64,000 bases of DNA from CBDFKQ01 sp965248855 (GCA_965248855.1 CBDFKQ010000012.1:620001-684000); one strand, 5' to 3'; counted from the first letter of the stretch, positions 45,601-55,683 are shown. The notes: a model not told the origin generated them from the sequence alone. Made by a program: numbers and translations.

Positions 45601-45923
45601 TTTAAGAGAATGTACCGGTTTCAATAATTCACTTTAACGATTAGAATAAATCGAGCAGGTAAAACACCGACTATTATCTACATTTAATTTAAACTATTAC
45701 AGATAGTTTAAAAATATCCCTATCGGAGATGAATTCAAACAAAAGATATGTGAGCTGTAAAAAAGTAATCTTTATCGAACCCATATCAAAAAAATATTAA
45801 CAAAATTCTCAAAAGCAGCAAATATTTAGTAATTGAAATAGATTAATTAAATTTGCTGTTTCTTTTTAAAATTATCTAACATTGTTTTTTAAAAGGATTT
45901 TTTTTTGAACTCATTATTAATTT
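45601..45923. other. Gap between J-domain gene and arginine deiminase-like gene
   Basis: A 323-base region with a 10-bp stem hairpin at 45688-45712 (TTTAAACTAT and complement, loop TACAG) of uncertain role, AT-only except for two pairs, and a candidate promoter near its right end. Confidence 0.5.
45852..45884 (+). promoter_or_regulatory. Candidate Bacteroidetes promoter for the deiminase/ctlX pair
   Basis: TTTG at 45852-45855, a 21-base spacer, then TAACATTG at 45877-45884, one mismatch from TAnnTTTG. It lies 39 bases upstream of the ATG at 45924. Confidence 0.45.
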
Positions 45924-47375
45924 ATGTCAGACAAAAATATTGCCAATTCAATTCATGTAAGTTCCGAAGTAGGTACACTTAAAAGATTATTAGTTCACAG
46001 TCCTGATAGCGGCTTAGGTAAGGTTGTTCCTTCAAAAGCCCAAGATTGGTTGTTTGAAGATATTGTTCATTTGGGTAATATGCGCAAGCAGGAATATGAT
46101 TTTTATACAAAACTTTTATTATACTTTCTTGATCCCGGAAAAGTAAGAGGGAAATTAAAACAAATCGACTCTGCCGAAAGTAATCGTAAATTTTATAAAC
46201 CGGATAGCAGTGAATTTCATAAGTCAGACAAAGTGGTTGAATTACAATTGCTTTTAAGTCAGATATTGGAAGATAAACTTATAAAAACAAAATTGGTAGT
46301 ATCTATTTGCGCAGTTGAAGGTTGTACTATTGATACTGAAGAGGAGTTAATGAACATTTCGGAAAGGAATTTGGCAAAAACTTTAATATCAGGTACTTTA
46401 CCAAGTGGCAGAATGATTTTTGCACCTGTGCCAAATTTAATTTTTACAAGGGATATCGGCATTGTTATTAATGATCATATATTATTAAACAAACCGGCTA
46501 AAGTTGCTCGTACCCGCGAAGCACTGCTCACCAAATATATTTTTTTTAATCATCCTTTTTTCGAACACCTTAAAAAAAATATTATTGAAATACCAAACAA
46601 TCAAAATCATTTTCTACTTCCCAATGGTGAAAAAGATTATAAATCGGTAACACTTGAAGGTGGAGATGTGATGATGGTGGCAAGTAACCACATTTTAATC
46701 GGTATTAGTGAACGTACATCGCCATATGCTGTTAACGAAGTAGTAAAAATTTTATTTGAGAAAAACGTTCTTACTAAAATTACTGCAATTAAAATTCCAA
46801 AAAAACGAGATTATATGCATATTGATACCATTTTTACGCAAGTAAAAAGAAATGTATGGGTATTGTTGGGTTCTTTATCAAGAGAAGGAGAGGAACTGGA
46901 AAGGCAGGATTTTATGGAAAGTTTAACTGATGAAAAAGTAACAGAAAAATTAAAGATTTTACAATTTATAAAAGGAGAAAACAATCCAAAAACATTCGAA
47001 TATTTGGAAGACCTGCTTACCGATATCAGCGTAAACGATTTAAAATCCAAAGAAGAAGTAAAATTTGTTTATTCAGGCAATAAAGTTTTTCCATATGGGG
47101 CACGCGAGCAATGGACAGATTCATGTAATTTGTTGGCCTTAAGGGAAGGTGTTGTAATAGGGTATGACAGGAATGATAAAACAGCAGATGCGTTTAAAAA
47201 TATTGGTTTTACAACTATAAAAGCTGAAGAGTTGTTGGAAAAATTTGAAAATAACGAGTTGGCACCTGAAGAAATGAAAAATACTTTAATTCTTTTGCCA
47301 TCAGCAGAATTATCAAGGGCAAGAGGAGGATCACATTGCATGAGTATGCCTTTGTGGAGAGATAATATTAATTAA
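45924..47375 (+). CDS. Arginine deiminase-like amidinotransferase/deiminase
   Basis: A 483-residue member of the guanidino-modifying superfamily. Visible blocks: GTLKRLLVHSPDSGLGKVVP, NLIFTRDIGIVINDHILLN, VTLEGGDVMMV, HIDTIFTQVKRNVWVLL and the end ARGGSHCMSMPL with catalytic C472. Enzymes of this group hydrolyse arginine to citrulline and ammonia. It is longer than classical ArcA and of the type found in Bacteroidetes. It lies 4 bases upstream of ctlX, so both work together in arginine or citrulline metabolism. Confidence 0.85.
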   Translation: MSDKNIANSIHVSSEVGTLKRLLVHSPDSGLGKVVPSKAQDWLFEDIVHLGNMRKQEYDFYTKLLLYFLDPGKVRGKLKQIDSAESNRKFYKPDSSEFHKSDKVVELQLLLSQILEDKLIKTKLVVSICAVEGCTIDTEEELMNISERNLAKTLISGTLPSGRMIFAPVPNLIFTRDIGIVINDHILLNKPAKVARTREALLTKYIFFNHPFFEHLKKNIIEIPNNQNHFLLPNGEKDYKSVTLEGGDVMMVASNHILIGISERTSPYAVNEVVKILFEKNVLTKITAIKIPKKRDYMHIDTIFTQVKRNVWVLLGSLSREGEELERQDFMESLTDEKVTEKLKILQFIKGENNPKTFEYLEDLLTDISVNDLKSKEEVKFVYSGNKVFPYGAREQWTDSCNLLALREGVVIGYDRNDKTADAFKNIGFTTIKAEELLEKFENNELAPEEMKNTLILLPSAELSRARGGSHCMSMPLWRDNIN

Positions 47376-47379
47376 AATT

Positions 47380-48303
47380 ATGCAGACAACTTCAAACGTA
47401 TTAATGATAAGGCCTGTTGCTTTTGGTTACAATGAGCAAACAGCAGGAAGCAATAGTTTTCAAAATCTTGAATTTAATGATCCGGGCTTTGTACATGCCA
47501 AGGCCCTGCAGGAATTTGACACTATGGTTTTGATGTTAAAAAATCATGGCGTTGATGTATTGGTAGTTGATGATACCATTGAACCGGCTACTCCCGACAG
47601 CATTTTTCCAAATAATTGGATTTCATTTCATGACGATGGCTCCTTGGTTTTATATCCTATGGAAGCTGTTAACAGAAGGTTGGAAAGAAGAGTTGATATT
47701 TTATCTGTGATTTCAGATAATAGGTTTACAATTTTAAAAAAATATGATTTAACCCACTACGAAAAAAGTGAAAAATATCTTGAAGGTACAGGAAGCCTGG
47801 TTTTAGATAGAATAAATAAAATTGCTTATGCCTGTATTTCATCCAGAACAAATGAAGAAGTTCTCTCTGAATTTGCATCCATAATGAATTATAAAGTAAT
47901 TAGTTTTTATTCTTTTTTTGAAGAGAAACCAGTTTATCATACTAATGTAGTAATGTCTTTAGGTGAAAAGTATTGCGTTATATGCCTTGATTCAATCACA
48001 GATGAAAGGGAAAGAAATTTTGTAAAAGAGACATTAGAATCTACAGAGAAAGAAATTATTGAAATATCAATAAATCAAATGGGCTCTTTTGCAGGCAATA
48101 TGCTTCAGTTGAGAAATAAAATTGGAGATTTAATAATTATAATGTCAAAAAGTGCTTATGATTCTTTAAATGAATTACAGATTGCAAGGCTTTCTTTACA
48201 TGGTAAATTAATTGTACCGGATTTGCAAACAATTGAAACCAATGGCGGTGGAAGTGCCAGGTGCATGATTGCAGAAGTTTTTTTGCCAAAGGATGATAAG
48301 TAA
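47380..48303 (+). CDS. ctlX: Citrulline utilisation hydrolase CtlX-like deiminase
   Basis: A 307-residue amidinotransferase-fold enzyme. Motifs: MIRPVAFGYNEQTAGSN, DSIFPNNWISFHDDG with substrate-binding Asn, LEGTGSLVLDRI, YHTNVVMSLGEKYCVICLDS, and the Cys block GGGSARCMIAEVFLP with C295. CtlX-type proteins hydrolyse citrulline. It begins 4 bases after the deiminase-like gene and ends close to a convergent glycosyltransferase gene. Confidence 0.88.
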   Translation: MQTTSNVLMIRPVAFGYNEQTAGSNSFQNLEFNDPGFVHAKALQEFDTMVLMLKNHGVDVLVVDDTIEPATPDSIFPNNWISFHDDGSLVLYPMEAVNRRLERRVDILSVISDNRFTILKKYDLTHYEKSEKYLEGTGSLVLDRINKIAYACISSRTNEEVLSEFASIMNYKVISFYSFFEEKPVYHTNVVMSLGEKYCVICLDSITDERERNFVKETLESTEKEIIEISINQMGSFAGNMLQLRNKIGDLIIIMSKSAYDSLNELQIARLSLHGKLIVPDLQTIETNGGGSARCMIAEVFLPKDDK

Positions 48304-48312
48304 AAATATGCT

Positions 48313-49041
48313 TTATCTAAATAAATTATACTTTAAAATACAAAATATAGCCCTGAAACCATCTTTCCAACTGATTTTTTTTCCTTCTGCATAGGTTCGT
48401 CCATAATAAGAAATACCTACTTCATAAATTCTGATGTTGGGGATACGAGATATTTTGGAAGTTATTTCCGGTTCAAAACCAAATCTGTTTTCTTCAAGTT
48501 TTATGCCTTTAATTATTTCGCTTTTAAATAATTTATAACAGGTTTCCATATCTGTTAAATTTAGGTTTGTGAATAAATTAGAAAGGAATGTTAAAAATTT
48601 ATTTCCTAATGTATGCCAAAAAAATAAAATTCTGTGTGGCTTGCTTCCCATAAATCTTGAGCCGAATACAACATCTGCAAAGCCTTCCGTTATTGGTTTC
48701 AAAAGTTCATTGTATTCTCTTGGGTCATATTCCAAGTCAGCATCTTGAATTATAATATATTCACCGCTTGCTTTTAAAATCCCTGTTTGTAAAGCTGCGC
48801 CTTTGCCTTTGTTTATTTCGTGCTTAACATATTGGATATGAAGCGTAGGGTTATTTAAAACATATTGGTTAATCGCTTCTTCAGTATTATCTGTTGAACA
48901 ATCATTTACAATTATCACTTCTTTTGAAATGGAATTGATTAGAGAAACCGTTTTTATTTTGTCCAAAATATAATGAATGGTTCTACCCTCATTATAGGCA
49001 GGGATTACAATGGATAATTTTGAAATATTAACAGGTATCAA
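48313..49041 (-). CDS. Family 2 glycosyltransferase (dolichyl/polyprenyl phosphate type)
   Basis: A 242-residue cytoplasmic-face enzyme with GT-A motifs LSIVIPAYNEGRTIHYILDK, NDCSTDNTEEAI and the metal site in IIQDADLEYDPREY. This matches polyprenyl-phosphate mannose/glucose synthases such as DPM1-like proteins. A weak hydrophobic stretch lies near residue 135, with no C-terminal membrane helices. No partner is adjacent. Confidence 0.9.
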   Translation of the reverse strand: MIPVNISKLSIVIPAYNEGRTIHYILDKIKTVSLINSISKEVIIVNDCSTDNTEEAINQYVLNNPTLHIQYVKHEINKGKGAALQTGILKASGEYIIIQDADLEYDPREYNELLKPITEGFADVVFGSRFMGSKPHRILFFWHTLGNKFLTFLSNLFTNLNLTDMETCYKLFKSEIIKGIKLEENRFGFEPEITSKISRIPNIRIYEVGISYYGRTYAEGKKISWKDGFRAIFCILKYNLFR

Positions 49042-49139
49042 ATAAGTATATTTTTAAATAAAAAAATTTTACAAACTTATAAAAAAGATGTTTTAGAATT
49101 GTACTTCTGTAAAATGAATCTTAAAAAATAAGTTTCAAA

Positions 49140-49175
49140 TAAAGAGGGAAAGAAGTAATCTCCTTTCCCTCTTTA
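49140..49175 (-). terminator. Hairpin terminator after secDF
   Basis: AAAGAGGGAAA (49141-49151) and TTTCCCTCTTT (49164-49174) form an 11-bp stem (12 with the flanking T/A pair) and a 12-base loop, 23 bases after the secDF stop, with A/T tracts on both sides. Confidence 0.88.
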
Positions 49176-49197
49176 TAAAAATTAAAAATAATACAAT

Positions 49198-52100
49198 TTA
49201 TCTTTTGGCCATCGCAATTTTACTTTTTTGCGTTGCAAGTTTAGTGGCTTCTAATGAAGTAACAGGTTTAGTTAATAAATCTTCTTTTACCACATCAACC
49301 AAGAAAGGAACTGCGATGTATAAAGTAGAATATGAACCTGAAATAACACCAATCATTAATGCGATAGACATACCTCTCAACACCGGTCCGCCGAAAACAG
49401 CTAAAAGAACAACAACTACAAAAACAGTAAATGCTGTAACAATAGAGCGGGAAAAAGTTTCAGTAAGTGCTCTGTTAACAACTACTTCCACTTTGTCAGT
49501 ACCTGTATTGTTGCGAATGTTCTCTCTGATACGGTCAAAAATTACAACTGTATCGTTTACAGAGTAACCAACAATGGTTAAAATTGCAGCAATAAAATTC
49601 TGATCCACATCTAAAGAAAACGGAAACAAACCTTTACATAAAGTAAAGAAAGTAATAACAATTAAAGCATCATGGAAAAGTGCAATAGTTGCTCCCATTG
49701 CATATTCCCAACGACGGAAACGAATCCAGATGTATGCAAAAATTAATAATAAAGCCAAGGCAATAGACCAAACAGCATTTTTTCGAATATCATCTGCAAT
49801 GGTTGGCCCTACCTTTGAAGTTCCGGTTATTTTATAATTAGCGCCTAATTTTTTTAGGCCTTCATTTAATTTACCTTCAACCTGCGCAGCAGCACCTTCA
49901 TTATCGTTTTCTATTTGATAGGTTGTAGTGATTTTTAAATTATCAACAGCACCGAATGTTTTTACTTCGGGTGCACCATCAAAATATTTTGCTAATGCAG
50001 TACTAACTTCTGTGGTATTCATTGGTTTGTCGAATTGAACTATATATGACCAACCCCCTTTAAAATCAACACCGTAATCAAGTCCTTTTGTAAACAATGA
50101 AATTAAACCGGCTATAATTATTACAGTTGAAACTACATAAGCTATTTTACGTTTGTTTATAAAATTATAATCAAAATTAACAAACAGATTTTTTGAAAAA
50201 GCTGTAGTGAATTTCAAATCTAATTTCTTTTCAATAGCCCATTCAGAAATCATTCTGGTAACTAATACGGAAGTAAATAAAGAAGTAACAATACCAATTA
50301 ATAATGTTGTTGCAAAACCCTGTACCGGTCCGCTGCCGAAAAATGCCAACACAATACCTGCCATTGCAACAGTTATATTCGCATCCAAAATAGTAATTTG
50401 AGCAACACCATATCCATTTCTTAAGGCTACATCTAAAGGTTTACCTGCCCGAAGTTCTTCTTTAATCCGTTCATTAATCAACACGTTCGCATCAACTGCC
50501 ATACCTACCGTAAGCACCATACCTGCAATACCGGGTAAAGTAAGCACTGCACCGATTGAAGCTAAAATACCGATTATTAAAAATAAATTGATTAATACGG
50601 CAATGTTTGCAATTAAACCACCATTGTTGTAATAGACAATCATAAATAAAATGATGGCTACAAAGCCCGCAAGGATCGACATTAAACCTTGTTGAATAGC
50701 TTCCTGACCAAGAGTAGGCCCGATAACACTTTCTTCAACAATGCTAATTGGTGCAGGTAAACGACCTGTTTTTAAAACGTTTGCTAAATCGGTAGCTTCT
50801 TCCTGTGTGAAATTACCACTGATTGAAGAACTGCCGTTTGGTATTTCTCCATTTACATTTGGTGCAGAATAAACTAAATTATCAAGTACAATTGCAATCC
50901 GGCGGTTTACATTGGCACCTGTTAGTTTTTTCCAAAGCCTGGCACCTCTACCGTCCATATTCATACTCACCTCGTAGCTTCTTTGTTTGTGATCAACTCC
51001 TGCAGAAGCATTCGTAACTACATCACCTTCAAGCGGTGCTTTGCCATCCAATCCTCTTTTTATTGCATATAATGTAATGAATGGATTTTTCTTATTAACG
51101 GCTTTATCATCATTATCAGCTTTTACTGCCCATAAAAATCTAAGATTATTTGGTAAGATTGATCGAAGATTAGGATCTTCTAAAATTTTATTTATTTTGG
51201 TAGTATCTTTTGCTACTGCTCTTAAAATACCTGATTGTAAAGCACGAGGATCAAAAAGTTTACTAATAACTGAAGTTGTTGGAGCTTTCTTAACTGAATC
51301 TGTTTTTGCTTTTGCAACATCTTTCTTTACATTTTTTCCTCCAAGTATATCAGCAAGATTGCTTTTAGTTGAATCCGTTTTTGTTATATCAGCTTTTGCG
51401 GTATTACCGGTTGAATCTAATTTAGAAGAATCTGCTTTGGCAACAAAATTGTTTTTACTTAATTTTTCTTTTTCAGTTAAATAATTATCAATTTGTTGAA
51501 GGTATGGAAAGTACTCTTGTGGTTCATAAACTTCCCAAAATTCTAATTTGGCAATGCCGGAAAGTAATTTACGTACTCGTTTTGGATCATCTACACCCGG
51601 TAATTCTATTTGAATACGACTTGAATTTCCTAAACGTTGAATATTTGGTTGTTTTGCACCAAATTTATCAATACGTGTTCGTAAAATATAAAGTGAACGC
51701 TCAATAGCATCTTCGATTTCTTTATCAATTACTTTAAGTATTTCACCATCTGTAGATTGATAGGTAATTTTACCTTTATTGGCCTGATTAGAAAAAATAG
51801 TACTTAATTTTTCTCCCGGAGCAGTTTCCTGATATGCTTTATAAAATAGTTTAGAGAATTTTTCCTGACTTTTAATTTGATCTGCTTTTGCTTTGCTCAA
51901 TGCCTGCATAAATTTTGCATTGGTATTATTGCTTGCCAGTGCTTTAATAATTTCGATCGGAGATACTTCCATTACTACGTACATACCACCTTGCAAATCC
52001 AAGCCAAGGTTCAGTTCATTTTCTTTAATATCCTTGTATGTATATTTTGCAATTCCCAAATTGTAAACGGGTTCCGTCCAAATAGAATCTAAATAGGCTT

Positions 52101-52254
52101 GTTTTTTTCTGCTATTGATAGATCCATCCTTATTTGTTGATATTTCAACCGCTTTCTTTTCTAAATTCCTTGATACAAAGGTGAACGAAAGCATGTACAC
52201 GAAAAAGACCACCAGGGCCACTAACAGTACTATTACTCCAAATTTATTGCGCAT
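49198..52254 (-). CDS. secDF: SecD-SecF fusion, protein translocase auxiliary subunit
   Basis: A 1018-residue membrane protein combining SecD and SecF, which use the proton gradient to finish Sec-dependent export. The first membrane helix is at about 5-25, a periplasmic domain with YGMLGLDLQGG-type sequence (LNLGLDLQGGMYVVMEVSP) and RTRIDKFGAKQPNIQRLG follows, and residues 555-710 and 850-990 carry the membrane parts with GMAVDANVLINERIKEELR and SVNDTVVIFDRIRENIR, the two transmission motifs. An Asp/Lys/Thr-rich insertion at about 270-330 contains AKADSTK-like repeats. Bacteroidetes usually have this fused form. Confidence 0.96.
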   Translation of the reverse strand: MRNKFGVIVLLVALVVFFVYMLSFTFVSRNLEKKAVEISTNKDGSINSRKKQAYLDSIWTEPVYNLGIAKYTYKDIKENELNLGLDLQGGMYVVMEVSPIEIIKALASNNTNAKFMQALSKAKADQIKSQEKFSKLFYKAYQETAPGEKLSTIFSNQANKGKITYQSTDGEILKVIDKEIEDAIERSLYILRTRIDKFGAKQPNIQRLGNSSRIQIELPGVDDPKRVRKLLSGIAKLEFWEVYEPQEYFPYLQQIDNYLTEKEKLSKNNFVAKADSSKLDSTGNTAKADITKTDSTKSNLADILGGKNVKKDVAKAKTDSVKKAPTTSVISKLFDPRALQSGILRAVAKDTTKINKILEDPNLRSILPNNLRFLWAVKADNDDKAVNKKNPFITLYAIKRGLDGKAPLEGDVVTNASAGVDHKQRSYEVSMNMDGRGARLWKKLTGANVNRRIAIVLDNLVYSAPNVNGEIPNGSSSISGNFTQEEATDLANVLKTGRLPAPISIVEESVIGPTLGQEAIQQGLMSILAGFVAIILFMIVYYNNGGLIANIAVLINLFLIIGILASIGAVLTLPGIAGMVLTVGMAVDANVLINERIKEELRAGKPLDVALRNGYGVAQITILDANITVAMAGIVLAFFGSGPVQGFATTLLIGIVTSLFTSVLVTRMISEWAIEKKLDLKFTTAFSKNLFVNFDYNFINKRKIAYVVSTVIIIAGLISLFTKGLDYGVDFKGGWSYIVQFDKPMNTTEVSTALAKYFDGAPEVKTFGAVDNLKITTTYQIENDNEGAAAQVEGKLNEGLKKLGANYKITGTSKVGPTIADDIRKNAVWSIALALLLIFAYIWIRFRRWEYAMGATIALFHDALIVITFFTLCKGLFPFSLDVDQNFIAAILTIVGYSVNDTVVIFDRIRENIRNNTGTDKVEVVVNRALTETFSRSIVTAFTVFVVVVLLAVFGGPVLRGMSIALMIGVISGSYSTLYIAVPFLVDVVKEDLLTKPVTSLEATKLATQKSKIAMAKR

Positions 52255-52360
52255 TTTATTATTAGTTAATTTTGTGTTTGATAAGAATTAAATCATTGTA
52301 TAAATAATAATCATAAAAGTGACTATTAAATTTCATTACTTATTACTCAATACAGAAGTA

Positions 52361-52723
52361 TTAAGGCGCATTTATAGCAATATGATGGCAAAAGGTATTT
52401 TTAAAATAGGAGTGAATAAATAAAGGCTCGTGAAAAACCTTATTAAGGATTTGATAGGATTTTGGAAAACAAATTTTTATTGAAGCAAAAAATATCTGCA
52501 AAAAATGAATTTGGGTGGCAGGTACAAAAGTTTCGGGAAGTGAAGTTTTTACAATTGATTTAGATGATTTATCTGTTTTGGCTGATGAGAGAGGCTTTTT
52601 CTTTAGTATTTTCTGTTCGGTTTTGTTCGACACAAATCCATTTTTAATTGGCATAGTAATGCACAAAGCCAATATTATCAGAAAGCAACCCAATAAACGA
52701 AATATATTTTTACAACCGCCCAT
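52361..52723 (-). CDS. Small single-membrane-helix hypothetical protein
   Basis: A 120-residue protein with one hydrophobic helix (about 7-26) and a basic Lys/Ser-rich tail (residues 30-65), then a mixed segment. Cys at 4 and 13 flank the helix. A plus-strand frame overlaps it (52515-52775), but the minus frame is longer, has a membrane helix with signal features and follows the neighbouring genes. No family recognised. Confidence 0.5.
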   Translation of the reverse strand: MGGCKNIFRLLGCFLIILALCITMPIKNGFVSNKTEQKILKKKPLSSAKTDKSSKSIVKTSLPETFVPATQIHFLQIFFASIKICFPKSYQILNKVFHEPLFIHSYFKNTFCHHIAINAP

Positions 52724-52799
52724 AATAAAATTCAGGACGGCAAATATAAAAACTAAAACGAGATATCTTATTTAAATTTTATGATTTCTTGTTTTAATT

Positions 52800-53003
52800 T
52801 TATCTTAAAGATTCATTAATACAATTAAAACCTTTACGGCCATACTCGCCTTTTACATAATCAACAACTGTATTTCTTCTATCATTTTCCGAAATGCTTT
52901 TCATTAAAATAAAAGAATGAGTTTTAAAAACACCTTGAGGGTTAATGAAATAAAAAAAAGTATGTAATCTTCGTGGGGCTTCCCAAACTTTCGGATGAAC
53001 CAT
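52800..53003 (-). CDS. Short conserved-looking hypothetical protein
   Basis: A 67-residue basic protein starting MVHPKVWEAPRRLHTFFYFI and ending GFNCINESLR. It lacks signal or membrane sequence. It reads as a protein with varied residues rather than an AT shadow, and it sits in a run of minus-strand genes. Function unknown. Confidence 0.5.
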   Translation of the reverse strand: MVHPKVWEAPRRLHTFFYFINPQGVFKTHSFILMKSISENDRRNTVVDYVKGEYGRKGFNCINESLR

Positions 53004-53114
53004 TGTAGTATATTTTATATAAAATTAATACTATAATTTACGAAAATGTAAATGGGTTTGAGAGATTTATTTTTAATATTTCAAACTATTTTAACTTTTC
53101 TTATGAATATACTA

Positions 53115-53132
53115 ATATTGATATATCAATAT
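53115..53132. repeat. Perfect 18-bp AT palindrome
   Basis: ATATTGATATATCAATAT is its own reverse complement. It lies in the upstream region of the 67-residue gene and is a relative of the dispersed AT-rich motif. Confidence 0.6.
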
Positions 53133-53225
53133 CAGATTTTAATTTCATGTAACTGTTTATCCGGTAACTAAATAAACACTTTTTTTATCGATTGTCTGTA
53201 GAAATTTGAGAAAAATAAAATTGGA

Positions 53226-54389
53226 TTAATTTACATGGCTGTGAGGCGTATGAACAAATGTTTTTTTTGCCTTTCCTATTTTTAATAAGGCTAAAACCAT
53301 AAAAACAAATGCTCTTGGTACTTGCAGAATTGCCTTTAACAATTCTTTATTGTACATTTTACCTGGAATGGCCATAAAAATGGATAAAATATAAAGGGCC
53401 CACAAAATAAACCAATTATAAAACGGCAAAGCAACAGGTAAAAAAAATGTTATAACTCCCAGCATTGGTATTAAGCCAAGCATAATAACTCTTGTAGGTA
53501 TAAAAGTTTGGATCAATTTATTAAAATAATCGAAATTGCCTTTTAATAATTGTCTTATTCCTTGCGGAGTGTAATTTTTTAATGAATGTAATTGTCCTGC
53601 TACCCACCTGCTTCTTTGACTGGCAAATACCTCAGCATTTTGTACTTTTTCATCGTAAATAAAAGCATACTTAAGGTATTCTATTAATACTCTGTTTTTT
53701 AAAATATTAAATTCAATTTGTTTGTCTTCCCAACTAACAGTAATAGTACTGATTACTTCCTTAAAAAAATCAATTTGAAAAGCCATTCCCGAGCCTATTA
53801 AGGCTGAGGATAAACCTAAAGCCCGATGGCCTGAACGGAAAATATTATTATTTATTTCTTCGGTCAAACCATCCATCATAGCGAAGGAAGTATTTTTGTT
53901 TTTTGCTGTTCTGTGGCCTTGCACTGCTTTTAAACCTGTTTGAAAGGCATTATTAAATTTTTGCAAACAATCACTTTCCATTATATTATCTGCATCCAAT
54001 ATCATAACATATTCATAATTGCCTTCTAATTGAGCGAGTACAGTATTAATGGATTTTATTTTGGTGCTTGTTTCAAAAAAAACTTCGACAACCTTTAAAG
54101 GCATTTGTTGCAATTTTGAAATCGTTTCAGGCTTAAGTTTGTCGGCAATGATACATACTTCATATAAATGCTGAGGATAATTCTGTTTTATAGCCTCTGC
54201 AGCAGTATTAAGAATAACCGCATCTTCCTTATAAGATGGAATAAGTACTAAAAACTTACCTTGCTTATCACTGTTTGGGAAAATTTTTGGTTTAAAAAAA
54301 ATTGCCCCCAAATCAAAAATCAAAAAATAAAATACAAAAAAAGAAAAAAAAGAAAATATTAGCCATAGGAAAATATCAATGATAATCAT
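53226..54389 (-). CDS. Membrane glycosyltransferase, cellulose/hyaluronan synthase type
   Basis: A 387-residue processive-type GT2. Membrane helix at about 3-32, then the catalytic domain with FLVLIPSYKEDAVILN, LDADNIMESDC, SWEDKQIEFN and SQRSRWVAGQLHSL (QxxRW), which define the polymerising branch. At least two helices at about 295-355 end the protein. The polymer or substrate is unknown. The gene lies downstream of the OmpA gene with a terminator between. Confidence 0.9.
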   Translation of the reverse strand: MIIIDIFLWLIFSFFSFFVFYFLIFDLGAIFFKPKIFPNSDKQGKFLVLIPSYKEDAVILNTAAEAIKQNYPQHLYEVCIIADKLKPETISKLQQMPLKVVEVFFETSTKIKSINTVLAQLEGNYEYVMILDADNIMESDCLQKFNNAFQTGLKAVQGHRTAKNKNTSFAMMDGLTEEINNNIFRSGHRALGLSSALIGSGMAFQIDFFKEVISTITVSWEDKQIEFNILKNRVLIEYLKYAFIYDEKVQNAEVFASQRSRWVAGQLHSLKNYTPQGIRQLLKGNFDYFNKLIQTFIPTRVIMLGLIPMLGVITFFLPVALPFYNWFILWALYILSIFMAIPGKMYNKELLKAILQVPRAFVFMVLALLKIGKAKKTFVHTPHSHVN

Positions 54390-54437
54390 AGGTGACGTAT
54401 ATAGGGAATGAATTGTTATTTTAGTTAATTAACATCA

Positions 54438-54482
54438 AAAAAACGCCATTTAAAAAGATAAACTTTCTAAATGGCGTTTTTT
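54438..54482 (-). terminator. Hairpin terminator after the OmpA gene
   Basis: AAAAAACGCCATTTA and its complement form a 15-bp stem (54438-54452 and 54468-54482), 14 bases downstream of the OmpA stop, with A/T tracts on both sides. Confidence 0.9.
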
Positions 54483-54495
54483 ATTTTATAACACA

Positions 54496-55437
54496 CTATC
54501 TGTATTTTATTTTCATTTCTACCCTGCGATTTTTTTGTTTCCCTGCAGCAGTTGTATTATCTGCTATTGGTCTTGTTTCTCCATAACCTTGAGCACTTAT
54601 TCTGTTAGAATCAATACTTTGATTTGTTAAATATTGTTTAACAGCTTCGGCTCTATTTTGAGATAAAGTTAAATTTGATTCATCATCTCCAACATCATCA
54701 GTATGCCCTTCCAATGATAAAATAGTGGTTGGATTATCAATAAGTACTTGTGCAAGTTGATCCAGTGATGCATAAGACGATGTTTTTATTATTGCTTTGC
54801 CGGTTTCGAACAATAAATTTTTGAATGCCTTATCAACCTTTGCTTTATCTTTTTCTTTTAAAATAGGGCAACCAAAGTTTTCTTTTGGACCCGGAGTCAT
54901 TGGGCATTTATCAACACTATCCATCACTCCATCACCATCCGAATCTGTATCGGCATCAGGGCATCCTCTATTTTCTATTCTTCCGGGAACAGTTGGACAA
55001 GCATCTTCATTATCCGGCACACCGTCTTTATCCGTATCCGGACATCCATGAAATATAGCAGGGCCGGGTTGATCGGGGCATTCATCCACATTATCTTTAA
55101 TACCATCTTTATCCCTATCACCCCAAGGGCAACCAAAATTTTCTTTTGGACCCGGAATAGTGGGGCATTTATCCTGATAATCATAAGTACCATCAAAATC
55201 AGTATCCAAGGGGCAACCGAAAGGCGTTACTTTTTCTCCCTTAGGAGTATGAGGGCACTCATCTCTCCCATCCGGCACTCCATCATGATCTTCATCTTTC
55301 TTATAACTGGGATCCACATATGGGATGGAATTAACTTCTGTTTTTTGTGCAAATGAATTGCCAAACGACACCAGCATAAAAATAATTAAGCAGAGTGGAT
55401 TAATAAATAATAATTTTGATAATCTTAAATGTATCAT
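54496..55437 (-). CDS. OmpA-family outer-membrane protein with TSP3 calcium repeats
   Basis: A 313-residue exported protein. Signal peptide residues 1-31 end NSFAQ. Residues about 46-190 hold about six thrombospondin type 3 repeats, each with DxDxDGxxDxxDxCP and calcium-binding Asp side chains (DEDHDGVPDGRDECP, DTDKDGVPDNEDACP). Residues about 205-313 are an OmpA C-terminal peptidoglycan-binding domain (SLEGHTDDVGDDESNLTLSQ, RISAQGYGETRPIADN). It anchors the outer membrane to the wall. There is no N-terminal barrel. Confidence 0.95.
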   Translation of the reverse strand: MIHLRLSKLLFINPLCLIIFMLVSFGNSFAQKTEVNSIPYVDPSYKKDEDHDGVPDGRDECPHTPKGEKVTPFGCPLDTDFDGTYDYQDKCPTIPGPKENFGCPWGDRDKDGIKDNVDECPDQPGPAIFHGCPDTDKDGVPDNEDACPTVPGRIENRGCPDADTDSDGDGVMDSVDKCPMTPGPKENFGCPILKEKDKAKVDKAFKNLLFETGKAIIKTSSYASLDQLAQVLIDNPTTILSLEGHTDDVGDDESNLTLSQNRAEAVKQYLTNQSIDSNRISAQGYGETRPIADNTTAAGKQKNRRVEMKIKYR

Positions 55438-55683
55438 ATAGGAGTGAGTAGAAAATATTCAATAGAAAATTAGGGTAAAATAAATAAAATCTTAGTTCAA
55501 AAAAACTTAAATAATGTTTTTTATTAAAAACATCAATCTAAGTTTACATTATATAAACGCCAAGTTAATTAAAAATATAACTTTGGGTAACTTTATTGAT
55601 TATTTTGAACGAAAACCTTATATTATAGTTGTCGTATTAAGTAATAATTATGAATCAATCTTTTATTTTACATTAAAAACATT

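Noticed and set aside
45688..45712. Hairpin after the J-domain gene as a terminator
   Set aside because: The 10-bp stem has only two G-C pairs and no T run downstream.
52515..52775. 86-codon plus-strand frame overlapping the 120-residue gene
   Set aside because: No clear signal or conserved pattern; the opposite frame has a membrane helix and fits gene direction. Not certain.
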